NCBI GenBank assembly: GCA_964563545.1
Contig: CAZLXB010000003.1
Span: 1-64,000, forward strand
Direction: 5' to 3'
Length of the DNA: 64,000 nucleotides
Source of the DNA: Casp-actino8 sp964563545
Lineage (GTDB): Bacteria; Actinomycetota; Acidimicrobiia; Acidimicrobiales; Ilumatobacteraceae
Of the stretch, positions 17,478 through 26,705 are shown piece after piece. Position 1 is the stretch's first letter; each line of letters begins with the position of its first letter. The notes below the pieces were generated by a model. That model did no database searches, was not told the DNA's origin, and saw nothing but the letters and a program-made list of their open reading frames with translations. The translations under genes were made by a program, and so were the position numbers.

Positions 17478-18467
17478 ATGACTTCTTCGCTGCCCAAGCG
17501 TCCCGGCATGACAGTGCCGCTTCCCGGCCACCTTCACACTCACCGCGACCGGCTCGTGGAACTGGCCGACATGGGCTACACCGACATCTGGTCGGCCGAG
17601 TCCGATGGTGCCGACGGTTTCACCCCGCTCGCACTCGCGGCCGCTTGGGAACCGCGTCTGCGTCTGGGTACGGCGATCATCCCGGCGTACACACGCTCAC
17701 CCGCGTGCTTCGCCCAGAGCGTGGCGAGTCTGGCCGACGCGGCGCCCGGCCGGTTCGCCATTGGTATTGGTTCGAGCAGCAACGTGATCGTGGAACGCTG
17801 GAACGGCGTTCCGTTCGTGGAGCCTTACAAGAAGGTTCGCGACGTCGTGCGCTTCCTGAACGACGCGCTAGCGGGTGAAAAGATCGCCAAGAAGTACGAC
17901 ACCTTCGAGGTGAACGGTTTCAAGTTGGGTGTGCGCCCGGAAGTGAAGCCGAGCATCCTCGTGGCAGCCCTGCGCGAAGGAATGCTTCGCTTGGCCGGAC
18001 GCGAAGCCGATGGGGCGATCATCAACTGGCTGTCGCCGAACGATGTGGTCAAGGTCGCCGGAGTGGTGCGCGATGCCGCCGGTGGTCAGGAGCGCGAGAT
18101 CGTAGCCCGCATCTTCGTGTGTGTGAGCGAGAACACCGAAGTCGTGCGGGCGGCGGCGCGATTCGCCATTGCCGCCTATCTGAACGTGCCGGTGTACGCC
18201 GCGTTTCATGAGTGGCTCGGGCGTGGTCCGCAGTTGCAGGGCATGTGGGACGCGTGGAAGGCCGGCGACCGCAAGGCCGCGCTCGCCGCGATCCCCGATG
18301 AGGTCGTGGACGACCTCGTGGTACACGGTTCGGCCGCACAATGCCGGGCCAAGATCGATCAGTACTTCGCGAACGGAGTGACCACGAGTTCACTCGCCAT
18401 CCTCGGTCTCGATCCGGAGATGAACTTCTGGCAGTCGGTGAAGGATCTCTCACCCTCGGCTTCGTGA
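17478..18467 (+). CDS. LLM-class flavin/F420-dependent oxidoreductase
   Basis: A 329-residue TIM-barrel oxidoreductase of the luciferase-like monooxygenase class. Features: DMGYTDIWSAESDGADGFTPL near residue 31, LRLGTAIIPAYTRSPACFAQ near 60 and the GRFAIGIGSSSNVIVERWNG cofactor loop near 90. In high-GC Actinobacteria many relatives use F420 instead of FMN; the SSSNVIVE pattern resembles that F420-linked group (inference). Substrate unknown; the preceding thioesterase suggests an acyl-CoA-related pathway. ATG 17478 has a weak AACAAT box 6 bases before it. Confidence 0.9.
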   Translation: MTSSLPKRPGMTVPLPGHLHTHRDRLVELADMGYTDIWSAESDGADGFTPLALAAAWEPRLRLGTAIIPAYTRSPACFAQSVASLADAAPGRFAIGIGSSSNVIVERWNGVPFVEPYKKVRDVVRFLNDALAGEKIAKKYDTFEVNGFKLGVRPEVKPSILVAALREGMLRLAGREADGAIINWLSPNDVVKVAGVVRDAAGGQEREIVARIFVCVSENTEVVRAAARFAIAAYLNVPVYAAFHEWLGRGPQLQGMWDAWKAGDRKAALAAIPDEVVDDLVVHGSAAQCRAKIDQYFANGVTTSSLAILGLDPEMNFWQSVKDLSPSAS

Positions 18468-18484
18468 AGCGAAGCCTCTGACCA

Positions 18485-18649
18485 TCAGGCCGCCGACGCG
18501 ACGCCGTCGAGGATGCGGCGCATTTCGGCCAAGTGAATGAGGCCGATACGACACGTCTCGTCGTCGAGTTGGAACGGGAAGCCCTCGGGCTGATCGTCGG
18601 TCGGCTCGGTGAACCCGTCGAGGGGGAGTTGTTCGGGTGCGTTGCTCAT
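18485..18649 (-). CDS. Possible 54-residue protein
   Basis: A short frame from ATG 18649 to TGA 18485. It reads MSNAPEQLPLDGFTEP at the start and ends RRILDGVASAA. Codon third positions are nearly all G or C like the surrounding genes, and the start is ATG, which supports a real small acidic protein. It is convergent with the LLM gene (17 bases) and divergent from the ABC exporter. No family recognised. The opposite-strand frame here is longer but has poor codon bias. Confidence 0.5.
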   Translation of the reverse strand: MSNAPEQLPLDGFTEPTDDQPEGFPFQLDDETCRIGLIHLAEMRRILDGVASAA

Positions 18650-18692
18650 ACCCCGATCGTGCCGAGGGGGTGTGGCGGGGTGGGGGTTTCAC

Positions 18693-18698
18693 TAGTTT
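18693..18698 (+). promoter_or_regulatory. Leaderless -10 hexamer TAGTTT
   Basis: Six bases before the ABC exporter GTG at 18705. Confidence 0.6.
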
Positions 18699-18704
18699 CG
18701 GGGT

Positions 18705-20564
18705 GTGAGCGACGGTGAAGCCTTCAACACCCGTGAAGGCTGGAGGGTCCTCGGGGCGGCGCTTCGGAGCCAGAAATGGGGCTTGGTCGGGGGAGTGGCC
18801 ATTGGTCTGGCCTGGACCGTCGGCAAGGTCGCGGTGCCGCAACTCACCAAACTCGGCATCGACCGCGGTATCGAGGGTGACGGTTCGCTCTGGTTGTGGT
18901 CGGGGCTAGTGGTCGCGGCGGCGGTGATCGCCGGCCTCTTCACGGCCATGCGTCGCTGGGTGGCCTTCCGTGAGAGTCGACTGATCGAGACCCGTATCCG
19001 CGAGTCGATCTTCGCCCACCTACTGAAACTCCACGTGGGCTACCACGACCGAACCTCCACCGGTCAGTTGATGAGCCGCGCGTCGTCGGATCTCCAGCAG
19101 GTGCAGGCGTTCGTCGTGATGATCCCGCTCACGTTGTCGAACTTCGCCATGATCGGCGCGGTCATCGTCCTCCTCGTCATGTCGCAGCCGCTACTCGCGG
19201 TCGTCGCGTTGGCTCCGTTGCCCTTCGTGAACGTGCTCGCCAATCGTTTCTCGCGCCGCATCCATCCGGCGGTTCTGGCCGTCCAGGCCGAGCAGGCTCA
19301 ATTGGCCTCGGTGGTCGAAGAAACGGTGTCGGGTGTGCGTGTGATCAAGGGCTTCGGCGCCGAGCACGTGCAAGCCGAAAAACTGCGCGTGGAGGCCGAC
19401 GACATCCAGCGCGTGTCGCTCGACGCGGCGAAATTGCGGAGCCGCTTCCTGCCGGCGATCGATCTCCTGCCTTCGATCGGTCTCATTGCGGTCCTCGGCA
19501 TGGGCGGCCATCGGGTCATCAACGGCGACATGACCGTGGGCGACCTCGTGAAGTTCAACGCGTACATCACCATGCTCATCTGGCCGTTGCGCAACATCGG
19601 GATGACCGTGGCCATGGCCCAACGATCGGCGGTCGCGCTGATGCGCGTGAACGAAGTGCTCTCGACACCCAGCGCGGTGACCGATCCGGTCGAGCCCAAG
19701 TCCTTGCCCACCGGCGACCGCGTCGGCGCGCTCGAATTCGATCACGTCCGCTTCGCCTACGAAGGGAGCGAGCCGGTTCTCGACGACTTCTCGATCTCGA
19801 TCCCGGCCGGTCATGCGGTCGCCTTGGTCGGTGGAACGGGCTCGGGTAAGTCGACGGTGGTTCGGTTGCTCACGCGTTTCCACGACGTCGGCGAAGGGGC
19901 GATTCGCATCGACGGAGTGGATGTGCGCGACCTCGCGTTGCTCGATCTTCGCTCGTCGGTCGGAATCGTCTTCGAGGACACGTTCTTGTTCAACGACTCC
20001 GTGCGCGCCAACATCGCGTTCGCGCGTCCCGATGCGAGCGATCACCTCGTGGAATCGGCGGCCCGTCTGGCCGGTGCCCACGATTTCATCCTCCGACTAC
20101 CGGAGGGTTACGACACCGTGCTCGGGGAGCGCGGGTATTCGTTGTCGGGCGGGCAGCGGCAACGAGTGGCGATCGCCCGGGCGATCGTGTCGGATCCGCG
20201 CATCCTCGTGCTCGACGATGCGACGTCGGCTGTCGATCCCTCGAAGGAACACGAGATCCGCGAAGCGATGGCCACCGTGATGAGTGGACGCACCACGATC
20301 GTCATCGCCCACCGGCCGGGCACGATCGCCCTCGCCGACACCGTGGTGCTGCTCGACCAGGGTCGCGCGGCGGCGGTCGGCACCCACGACGAACTCCTCG
20401 CTTCCAACGCCCGTTACCGCCAGGTGCTGGCGGCGTGGGCGGTGCGCGATGACGACGGCGACGACGATTCGCCGGTGCCGTCCACCGAAGCCAACCGCGA
20501 CGCCGTCACCGGTGAAGTCGTCCGGTCGAGGGCGGTCTCGAAATCCGACGAGGGGTTGGTCTAG
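18705..20564 (+). CDS. ABC exporter half-transporter, subunit with degenerate ATP site
   Basis: A 619-residue type IV ABC exporter subunit: six-helix membrane domain (residues 25-320) then a nucleotide-binding domain. Walker A GGTGSGKST starts near residue 376, signature LSGGQRQ is canonical, H-loop is IAHRPG. Walker B reads ILVLDDATS: the catalytic Glu after the Asp is replaced by Asp. That is the hallmark of the non-hydrolysing site in heterodimeric exporters such as TM287/288. It ends one base before the second subunit, with which it should pair. Export substrate (drug, lipid or peptide) unknown. Confidence 0.92.
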   Translation: MSDGEAFNTREGWRVLGAALRSQKWGLVGGVAIGLAWTVGKVAVPQLTKLGIDRGIEGDGSLWLWSGLVVAAAVIAGLFTAMRRWVAFRESRLIETRIRESIFAHLLKLHVGYHDRTSTGQLMSRASSDLQQVQAFVVMIPLTLSNFAMIGAVIVLLVMSQPLLAVVALAPLPFVNVLANRFSRRIHPAVLAVQAEQAQLASVVEETVSGVRVIKGFGAEHVQAEKLRVEADDIQRVSLDAAKLRSRFLPAIDLLPSIGLIAVLGMGGHRVINGDMTVGDLVKFNAYITMLIWPLRNIGMTVAMAQRSAVALMRVNEVLSTPSAVTDPVEPKSLPTGDRVGALEFDHVRFAYEGSEPVLDDFSISIPAGHAVALVGGTGSGKSTVVRLLTRFHDVGEGAIRIDGVDVRDLALLDLRSSVGIVFEDTFLFNDSVRANIAFARPDASDHLVESAARLAGAHDFILRLPEGYDTVLGERGYSLSGGQRQRVAIARAIVSDPRILVLDDATSAVDPSKEHEIREAMATVMSGRTTIVIAHRPGTIALADTVVLLDQGRAAAVGTHDELLASNARYRQVLAAWAVRDDDGDDDSPVPSTEANRDAVTGEVVRSRAVSKSDEGLV

Positions 20565-22373
20565 ATGTGGGCGCAGTCGGCGGTCAGTGAGGACGAGCGG
20601 CTCGACCGCGCCGAGACCCTCGGAGTGTTGCGGCGCGCGTATTCGGTAGCCGCCGCCCAGAGACGCCTGATTCTCGTGGCCTTCGGCCTGGTGGTGCTCA
20701 GCACGCTCATCACACTCGCGGGTCCGACGCTGTTGCGGTTCGCCATCGACCACGGCATCAAGGATCGCAACGGCCAGACCCTGAACGTCGTGGTGGTCGC
20801 CTACGTGTTCGTGGTGCTCGCGGGCTACATCGTCGGACGACTCCAATTCCTGGCCATCAACCGGGCCGGCGAGGGATTCTTGCGCGATCTCCGGGTACTC
20901 GTATTCGACCGACTACAGCGACAGTCGATGGCGTTCTTCGACCGCGAGAAGGCCGGTGTTCTCGTGTCGCGCATGACGGCCGACATCGAATCGATGGGCG
21001 AACTCATCCAGTGGGGCCTCCTGCAGTTCATCTCGGCCTTCCTGCTTCTGTGTCTCTCGGTGATCCTGTTGTTCGTCATGTCGTGGCAACTCGCGTTGGT
21101 GGCGCTGGTGGTCCTCCCGATGCTGTTGGTCGCGTCGGTGCGTTTCCAGCGTCAGTCGAATGCGGCGTACCTCGGCGTGCGCGAGAAGGTCGGAAACAAC
21201 TTGTCGACCCTGCAGGAGGGCATCACCGGCGTTCGCGTGATCCAGGCCTACGGCCAGGAGACCGCCTACGCCGAGAAGTTCCGCCGTTCGAATCGGGCTC
21301 TCTTCGATTCCCACATGTACAGCGTGAAGGTGAGCACCTGGTATTTCGGCCTCGTCGAGTTCGCCGGTATCGCGGCCACCGGCGCGATCATCGGAATCGG
21401 CGGCTGGCTCGTTCATCGAGGAGAGGTATCACTCGGCACGGTGACGGCTTTCGTCCTTCTCCTCGCCAACCTCTTCGACCCCGTGCAACAACTCAGTCAG
21501 CTCTACAACACGGTGCAGTCGTCGACGGCGGCGTTGCACAAGTTGTTCGCCATCATCGACGCCCAGCCCGACGTCGACGAAGTCGCCCGACCTACGTCGT
21601 TGCCGCGCCGTGGTGAGATCGAGGTCCGCGAAGTCACCTTCGCCTATCAGGGAAGTGATCGGCCGGCGCTCGAGTCGGTGAGCATCACGGTGGGCGACGG
21701 AGAACGCCTTGCCCTCGTCGGACCGACGGGCGCCGGAAAGTCGACGCTCGCGAAGTTGATGGCTCGTCTCTACGACCCGACGCGATCGGGCGATTCGGGA
21801 ATCACCGGCTCGGTTCGATTCGGCGGGGTCGATCTGCGCAACGCGTCGATGAAGGAATTGCGCGAGCGGATCGTCGTCGTGCCGCAGGAAGGTTTCTGTT
21901 TCAGCGGAACGATCCGCGAGAACATCCGTATCGCCCGGTCCTCGGCCACCGATGCCGAAGTCGATGGGGCTCTGGCATCTATCGGTGCCCTCGATCGCTT
22001 CCAACACTTTCCGGAAGGACTCGAAACCGACGTGCGCGAACGCGGTTCGCGACTATCGGCTGGCGAGCGTCAATTGGTCGCCCTGGCTCGCGCGGCTCTC
22101 GTCGATCCGGCGGTGCTCGTACTCGACGAAGCGACCTCGAATCTCGATCCCGGCACCGAAGCAGTCGTGGAGCACGCTCTCGAGCGGCTCATGGCCGGAC
22201 GAACCGTGGTGGTCGTGGCCCACCGACTCTCGACCGTACGCCGTGCCGATCGGATTGCTGTGGTCGACCAGGGTCGTTTGGTGGAACTCGGTACGCACGA
22301 CGAACTTGTGGGCATCAGTGGTCGTTATGCGGCTCTCGCCGACGCGTGGGAGCGCAGTCAGCCGACGATCTGA
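20565..22373 (+). CDS. ABC exporter half-transporter, subunit with active ATP site
   Basis: A 602-residue partner of the preceding gene, starting ATG directly after its TAG. Membrane domain residues 30-340, Walker A GPTGAGKST, Walker B VLVLDEATS with the catalytic Glu present, H-loop VAHRLS. Its signature motif is altered to LSAGERQ. In a head-to-tail dimer this weak signature faces the weak Walker B of the first subunit, so one ATP site is degenerate and the other canonical. The complementary defects show that the two proteins co-evolved as an obligate heterodimer. Confidence 0.93.
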   Translation: MWAQSAVSEDERLDRAETLGVLRRAYSVAAAQRRLILVAFGLVVLSTLITLAGPTLLRFAIDHGIKDRNGQTLNVVVVAYVFVVLAGYIVGRLQFLAINRAGEGFLRDLRVLVFDRLQRQSMAFFDREKAGVLVSRMTADIESMGELIQWGLLQFISAFLLLCLSVILLFVMSWQLALVALVVLPMLLVASVRFQRQSNAAYLGVREKVGNNLSTLQEGITGVRVIQAYGQETAYAEKFRRSNRALFDSHMYSVKVSTWYFGLVEFAGIAATGAIIGIGGWLVHRGEVSLGTVTAFVLLLANLFDPVQQLSQLYNTVQSSTAALHKLFAIIDAQPDVDEVARPTSLPRRGEIEVREVTFAYQGSDRPALESVSITVGDGERLALVGPTGAGKSTLAKLMARLYDPTRSGDSGITGSVRFGGVDLRNASMKELRERIVVVPQEGFCFSGTIRENIRIARSSATDAEVDGALASIGALDRFQHFPEGLETDVRERGSRLSAGERQLVALARAALVDPAVLVLDEATSNLDPGTEAVVEHALERLMAGRTVVVVAHRLSTVRRADRIAVVDQGRLVELGTHDELVGISGRYAALADAWERSQPTI

Positions 22374-22379
22374 GCCCGG

Positions 22380-23102
22380 TCAGGCTCGCGCGAACACCAG
22401 CACGAATTCGAGCAACCCGTCGTCACCGGTGGTCACGAAAGGGTTGGAAGGATTGGGGATCCCGTAGTCGGCGAACACGACGGGGATGCTTCCCAGAACG
22501 CCGATTCGACCATTGGTGTACTCGGCAGTGAGGTCGAAAGTCACCGGTCGGGTGGCACCACGGAGTGTGAGCTCACCGTTGGCAGTCACCGTGACCTGCT
22601 GTCCGGATTCGGGGATGATTCCGAAGTCGATCGGCTGGGTGATGACGAACGTCGCCGTTGGATGAGTGGCGACGTCCATGATGCGGCCGGTGAATTGGGA
22701 GTCTCGTCGATCGCTGTCGCTCTCGATCGTCGCGACCTCGACCGTGAATCCTCCGTCCACGACGACGGTTCCGTCGATGGTGATCCGACCGTCGACCTGA
22801 TTGGTTCGTCCGACACCTTCGGTGTCCACCCCGCCGAGGACTTCTTTGACGCGGTAGCCGAGGGTCGATTCGATCGTGGCGATCCATTCTCCGCTCACAT
22901 CGGTCGGATCGAGCGGTGTCGTCGACTCCGGGAGTGGTGCCGACGCTGGTGACGAATCCGTCACCAGCGCTTCGGTGAGGTCTTCGGTCGACAATTGATC
23001 CTCGGGTTTGTCGATCACCTTGGTCCACAGCAGGATCCCTCCGTACGAGACGGCCACGGCGGCGACGGCAACGACGAGAATTCGGGTGATCCACTTGCGC
23101 AC
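22380..23102 (-). CDS. Membrane-anchored YceI-like protein
   Basis: A 240-residue protein with an N-terminal anchor (ILVVAVAAVAVSYGGILL, residues 8-25), a Ser/Thr/Pro linker, and a C-terminal YceI-like lipocalin domain: GYRVKEVLGGVDTEGVGRTN near 82, EVATIESDSDRRD, and the end LTLRGATRPVTFDL. YceI proteins bind isoprenoid or lipid molecules outside the cytoplasm. GTG 23102 lies behind GGAGGTCATC, nine bases after the metH stop, so it is probably the second gene of the metH transcript. Confidence 0.85.
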   Translation of the reverse strand: MRKWITRILVVAVAAVAVSYGGILLWTKVIDKPEDQLSTEDLTEALVTDSSPASAPLPESTTPLDPTDVSGEWIATIESTLGYRVKEVLGGVDTEGVGRTNQVDGRITIDGTVVVDGGFTVEVATIESDSDRRDSQFTGRIMDVATHPTATFVITQPIDFGIIPESGQQVTVTANGELTLRGATRPVTFDLTAEYTNGRIGVLGSIPVVFADYGIPNPSNPFVTTGDDGLLEFVLVFARA

Positions 23103-23111
23103 GATGACCTC

Positions 23112-26100
23112 CTAGCGGGCGACGAAATACTTGGCCTGCGGGTGATGACAGATGATCGCCGACGTCGTCTGTTCGGGTTGGTACTGCCAACCCGTCTCCT
23201 CGCTCACTTCGATACCGATGCGACCGGCTTCGAGCAAACGGGCCACCGTCGCGTTGTCCTCGAGGTCGGGGCAAGCCGGATAGCCCCACGAGTATCGACC
23301 GCCTCGGTATTGCTGACGGAAGAGACCGCCGAGGGACGGTCCGTCCTCGTGGACGAAGCCCCATTCCTCCCGGATCCGCTTGTGCCAGAGCTCGGCGAGC
23401 GCTTCGGCCATCTCCACTCCGAGACCGTGCACGAGCATGTACTTCTGGTACTCGTTGGCGGCAAAGAGCCGTGCTGCCTCGTGACTCACGGCCTCGCCCA
23501 TGGTGACGATGTGGAACGCCGCGTAATCGGGAGCGTCGCCCTTCTGTCGGAAGAAGTCGGCGATGCACATGAAGGGTGCTTCGGTCTGGCGCGGATACGA
23601 GAAGCGTGCGATCTCAGCGGTGCGGCTGGCGTCGGACCAGACGACGAGGTCGTTCCCGTCGGCGTTCACGCAGAAGTATCCGTACACGACCTGCGGCACG
23701 AGATAACCGGCGGCCTTGGCTTCGGCGAGCTGTTCGCGGAAGATCGTGCGGATCCGACTCTTGAAGTCTTCGTCGGATTCGCCGGGCTCGGGTCGGAACT
23801 GCCACTGGTTGCGGAAGAGCGCCGTTTCGTTCACGAACGACGCGATCTCGTCGAGTCCGATGCCCTTCACGATGCGCGAACCGAGGAAAGGCGGTTCGAA
23901 CACCGGGTTGTCGTCGGCGACGTCGGGTGAGCGGGTGGGCAGCAATGATGCATCGACACTCGGTCGCGCCGTGCGCTTGGGGATCACGCGTCCGCTCGGC
24001 GCGCGACCGAATTCGGGATCGTCGACACCCGAACGTTTCATGTCCATGAGTCGATCGAGCGTGTTCAGACCTTCGAAGGCGTCCCGACCGTAGAAGACGC
24101 GGCCGTCGTAGACCTCACGCAGATCCTGCTCGACGTAACTCCGCGTGAGGGCGGCGCCGCCGAGGAGAACGGGAATATCGGCGAGACCTTGTTCGTTGAG
24201 CTCGATGAGATTCTCACGCATGATGAGGGTGCTCTTCACGAGCAGTCCGCTCATGCCGAGAGCATCGGCACCGACTTCTTTCACCTTGGCGACCATTTCG
24301 GAGATCGGGATCTTGATGCCGAGGTTGACCACCTCGTAGCCGTTGTTGGTGCAGATGATGTCGACGAGGTTCTTGCCGATGTCGTGCACGTCGCCCTTGA
24401 CCGTGGCGAGCACCAGGCGACCCTTCGACGATGACGCGCCGACCTTTTCCATGTGCGGCTCCAGGTGAGCGACCGCAGTCTTCATGGTTTCGGCCGACTG
24501 CAGAACGAACGGCAGCTGCATCTGACCCGATCCGAAGAGTTCGCCCACCACCTTCATGCCGTCGAGCAGAACGTCGTTCACGATCGAGAGTGGAGCGAGA
24601 CCGCTGGCCATCGCTTCGTCGAGATCGTCGGTCAGTCCTTCGCGGTCGCCGTCGATGATCCGGTGCTTGAGGCGTTCGGTCACCGGCCAGCCGGAGCGGT
24701 CCTCGCGTACGTTGGAAACGGTCGCGACGTCCTCGAAGACCTCGAGAAGCTTCTTCAGGGGGTCGTAATCGGGGGCCCGTCGGTCGTACACGAGGTCGAG
24801 ACACACCTGCTTGTGTTCCTCGGGCATGCGCGCGAGCGGGACGATCTTGCCGGCGTGCACGATCGCCGAGTCGAGGCCGGCCGCCACGCATTCGTGGAGA
24901 AACACGCTGTTGAGCGCCTGCCGGGCCGCCGGCTTCAAACCGAAACTCACATTCGACACACCGAGGGTGGTGAACGCACCCGGGATCTCGACCTTGATAC
25001 GGCCGATGGCGTCGATCGTGTGCTTGGCGTCGAGGCGGAGATCGTCGTCACCCGTCGAGAGTGGGAAGGTAAGTGCGTCGAAGATCAGATCTTCGGCGCG
25101 GAGTCCGTAGCGGTCGACGGCGATCCGGTGGAGGCGGTGGGCGATCTCCATCTTCCATTCGACGTCGCGGGCCTGCCCGCGTTCGTCGATCAGGAGGCAG
25201 ACGACGGCGGCTCCGTATTCGCGGGCGAGCGAGAAGACCCGATCGAGTCGACTACCGGGCTCCTCACCGTCCTCGAGGTTGGCCGAGTTGAGAATGGCCC
25301 GACCACCAATGTGCTGGAGTCCGGCTTCCATCACCGGCGGCTCGGTGGAATCGAGGACGAGCGGAACGCTGGCCTGAGTGGCGAAACGTGAGGCGATCTC
25401 GTTCATGTCGACCACACCATCGCGGCCGACGTAGTCGACGCACACATCGAGGACGTGTGCCCCTTCCTTCACCTGTTCGGTGGCCATCTTGGCGCAGGTG
25501 TCCCAGTCAGCGGCGATCATCGCTTCGCGAAAGGCTTTGGAGCCGTTGGTGTTGGTGCGCTCGCCGATGATCAGGAACGAGTTGTCCTGCTTGATGGGCA
25601 CAGCGGAGTAGATCGATGACACGCTCGGCTCGTCGGTCGGTGTCCGACGTGGTGCGGCGAGTCCACCCACGGCATCGACCACGGCCTTCAAGTGAGCGGG
25701 AGTGGTGCCGCAGCAGCCGCCCACGATTCCGATACCGAGATCTTTCACGTGATGGGTGTGGAACGAAGCGAGTGCCTCGGGGGTGAGGTCGTAGTGGGTC
25801 TTGCCGTCGACCACGCTCGGGAGGCCGGCATTCGGAAGGACGCTGATGGGGAAAGGGGAGTTCTGCGACAAGAAGCGGAGATGCTCTTGCATCTCCGACG
25901 GTCCGGTGGCGCAGTTGATGCCCATCACATCGGGACGCATGGCCCCTATCGACGTGAGTGCGGCGCCGATCTCACTGCCCACGAGCATGCGACCGGTGGT
26001 CTCCATGGTGACCTGCACCTGGATCGGAACCTCGCGCCCCTCGGCGGCCATGGCCCGGCGACACGCGATCATGGCCGCTTTCACTTGCAGGAGATCCATC

Positions 26101-26588
26101 GACGTCTCGATCAGGAAGAGATCGACACCGCCGACGAGCAAACCGCGAGCCTGTTCGACGTAGGCATCACGAAGCTCGGTGAATCCGATGTGACCCAGAC
26201 TCGGCAACTTGGTGCCCGGACCGATCGAGCCGGCCACGTAACGCGGACGCCCGTCGGCTTCGTACTGATCGGCGACCTCGCGAGCCAGGCTCGCGGCGGC
26301 GACGTTGAGGTCGTAGGCGCGCTCGGGGATCCCGTACTCGGCAAGAACCGTGGAGAAGCTTCCGAAACTCGCGGTTTCGAGCGCGTCGACGCCGGCGTCG
26401 AGGAAGGCGGCGTGCATACTCCGGATCACATCGGGACGCGTGAGGCAGAGCATCTCGTTGCAACCCTCGAGGCTCGACCCACCGAAGTCGTCCGGTCCGA
26501 GGTCGAGGCCCTGGACGAACGTCCCGAACGCGCCGTCGAACACGATGACTCGTTCGTCGACGGCGGCGAGATACGGCTGACGAGACAT
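23112..26588 (-). CDS. metH: Cobalamin-dependent methionine synthase
   Basis: A 1158-residue full-length MetH that transfers methyl from methyltetrahydrofolate via cobalamin to homocysteine. Domains: homocysteine-binding (1-320) with zinc ligands Cys226 (GINCATGP), Cys292 and Cys293 (GGCCGTT); pterin-binding (340-620, GERTNTNGSKAFREA); cobalamin cap and binding (650-880) with the lower-ligand motif DVHDIGKN; and C-terminal reactivation domain (900-1158) with RYSWGYPACPDLED for AdoMet. It is slightly shorter than E. coli MetH. ATG 26588 has a TAGCGT box 8 bases upstream. Divergent from a cobalamin adenosyltransferase; the gap is too small for a B12 riboswitch. Confidence 0.98.
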   Translation of the reverse strand: MSRQPYLAAVDERVIVFDGAFGTFVQGLDLGPDDFGGSSLEGCNEMLCLTRPDVIRSMHAAFLDAGVDALETASFGSFSTVLAEYGIPERAYDLNVAAASLAREVADQYEADGRPRYVAGSIGPGTKLPSLGHIGFTELRDAYVEQARGLLVGGVDLFLIETSMDLLQVKAAMIACRRAMAAEGREVPIQVQVTMETTGRMLVGSEIGAALTSIGAMRPDVMGINCATGPSEMQEHLRFLSQNSPFPISVLPNAGLPSVVDGKTHYDLTPEALASFHTHHVKDLGIGIVGGCCGTTPAHLKAVVDAVGGLAAPRRTPTDEPSVSSIYSAVPIKQDNSFLIIGERTNTNGSKAFREAMIAADWDTCAKMATEQVKEGAHVLDVCVDYVGRDGVVDMNEIASRFATQASVPLVLDSTEPPVMEAGLQHIGGRAILNSANLEDGEEPGSRLDRVFSLAREYGAAVVCLLIDERGQARDVEWKMEIAHRLHRIAVDRYGLRAEDLIFDALTFPLSTGDDDLRLDAKHTIDAIGRIKVEIPGAFTTLGVSNVSFGLKPAARQALNSVFLHECVAAGLDSAIVHAGKIVPLARMPEEHKQVCLDLVYDRRAPDYDPLKKLLEVFEDVATVSNVREDRSGWPVTERLKHRIIDGDREGLTDDLDEAMASGLAPLSIVNDVLLDGMKVVGELFGSGQMQLPFVLQSAETMKTAVAHLEPHMEKVGASSSKGRLVLATVKGDVHDIGKNLVDIICTNNGYEVVNLGIKIPISEMVAKVKEVGADALGMSGLLVKSTLIMRENLIELNEQGLADIPVLLGGAALTRSYVEQDLREVYDGRVFYGRDAFEGLNTLDRLMDMKRSGVDDPEFGRAPSGRVIPKRTARPSVDASLLPTRSPDVADDNPVFEPPFLGSRIVKGIGLDEIASFVNETALFRNQWQFRPEPGESDEDFKSRIRTIFREQLAEAKAAGYLVPQVVYGYFCVNADGNDLVVWSDASRTAEIARFSYPRQTEAPFMCIADFFRQKGDAPDYAAFHIVTMGEAVSHEAARLFAANEYQKYMLVHGLGVEMAEALAELWHKRIREEWGFVHEDGPSLGGLFRQQYRGGRYSWGYPACPDLEDNATVARLLEAGRIGIEVSEETGWQYQPEQTTSAIICHHPQAKYFVAR

Positions 26589-26596
26589 CGCCGGAA

Positions 26597-26602
26597 ACGC
26601 TA
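26597..26602 (-). promoter_or_regulatory. Leaderless -10 hexamer TAGCGT
   Basis: Eight bases before the metH ATG at 26588. Confidence 0.55.
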
Positions 26603-26693
26603 CCCGTGACGAGCCGACGGGCTCGTTGCTCATTCGGTGTCGGATGGGTGTGACTCTTTCGGGTCCGACCTCACCCTCGCGAGAGAGCACAAG

Positions 26694-26699
26694 TAGGGT
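26694..26699 (+). promoter_or_regulatory. Leaderless -10 hexamer TAGGGT
   Basis: Six bases before the adenosyltransferase GTG at 26706. Confidence 0.65.
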
Positions 26700-26705
26700 C
26701 GCTCC

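Noticed and set aside
18533..18718. 61-residue plus-strand frame opposite the 54-residue ORF
   Set aside because: Codon bias and the promoter hexamer of the exporter at 18693-18698 fall inside it, so it is unlikely to be coding.
20565..22373. Broken ABC transporter because of the LSAGE signature
   Set aside because: The frame is intact and the change fits a heterodimer with one degenerate site.
26589..26705. B12 riboswitch before metH
   Set aside because: The 117-base gap has no B12-box sequence and is too short once both promoters are placed.
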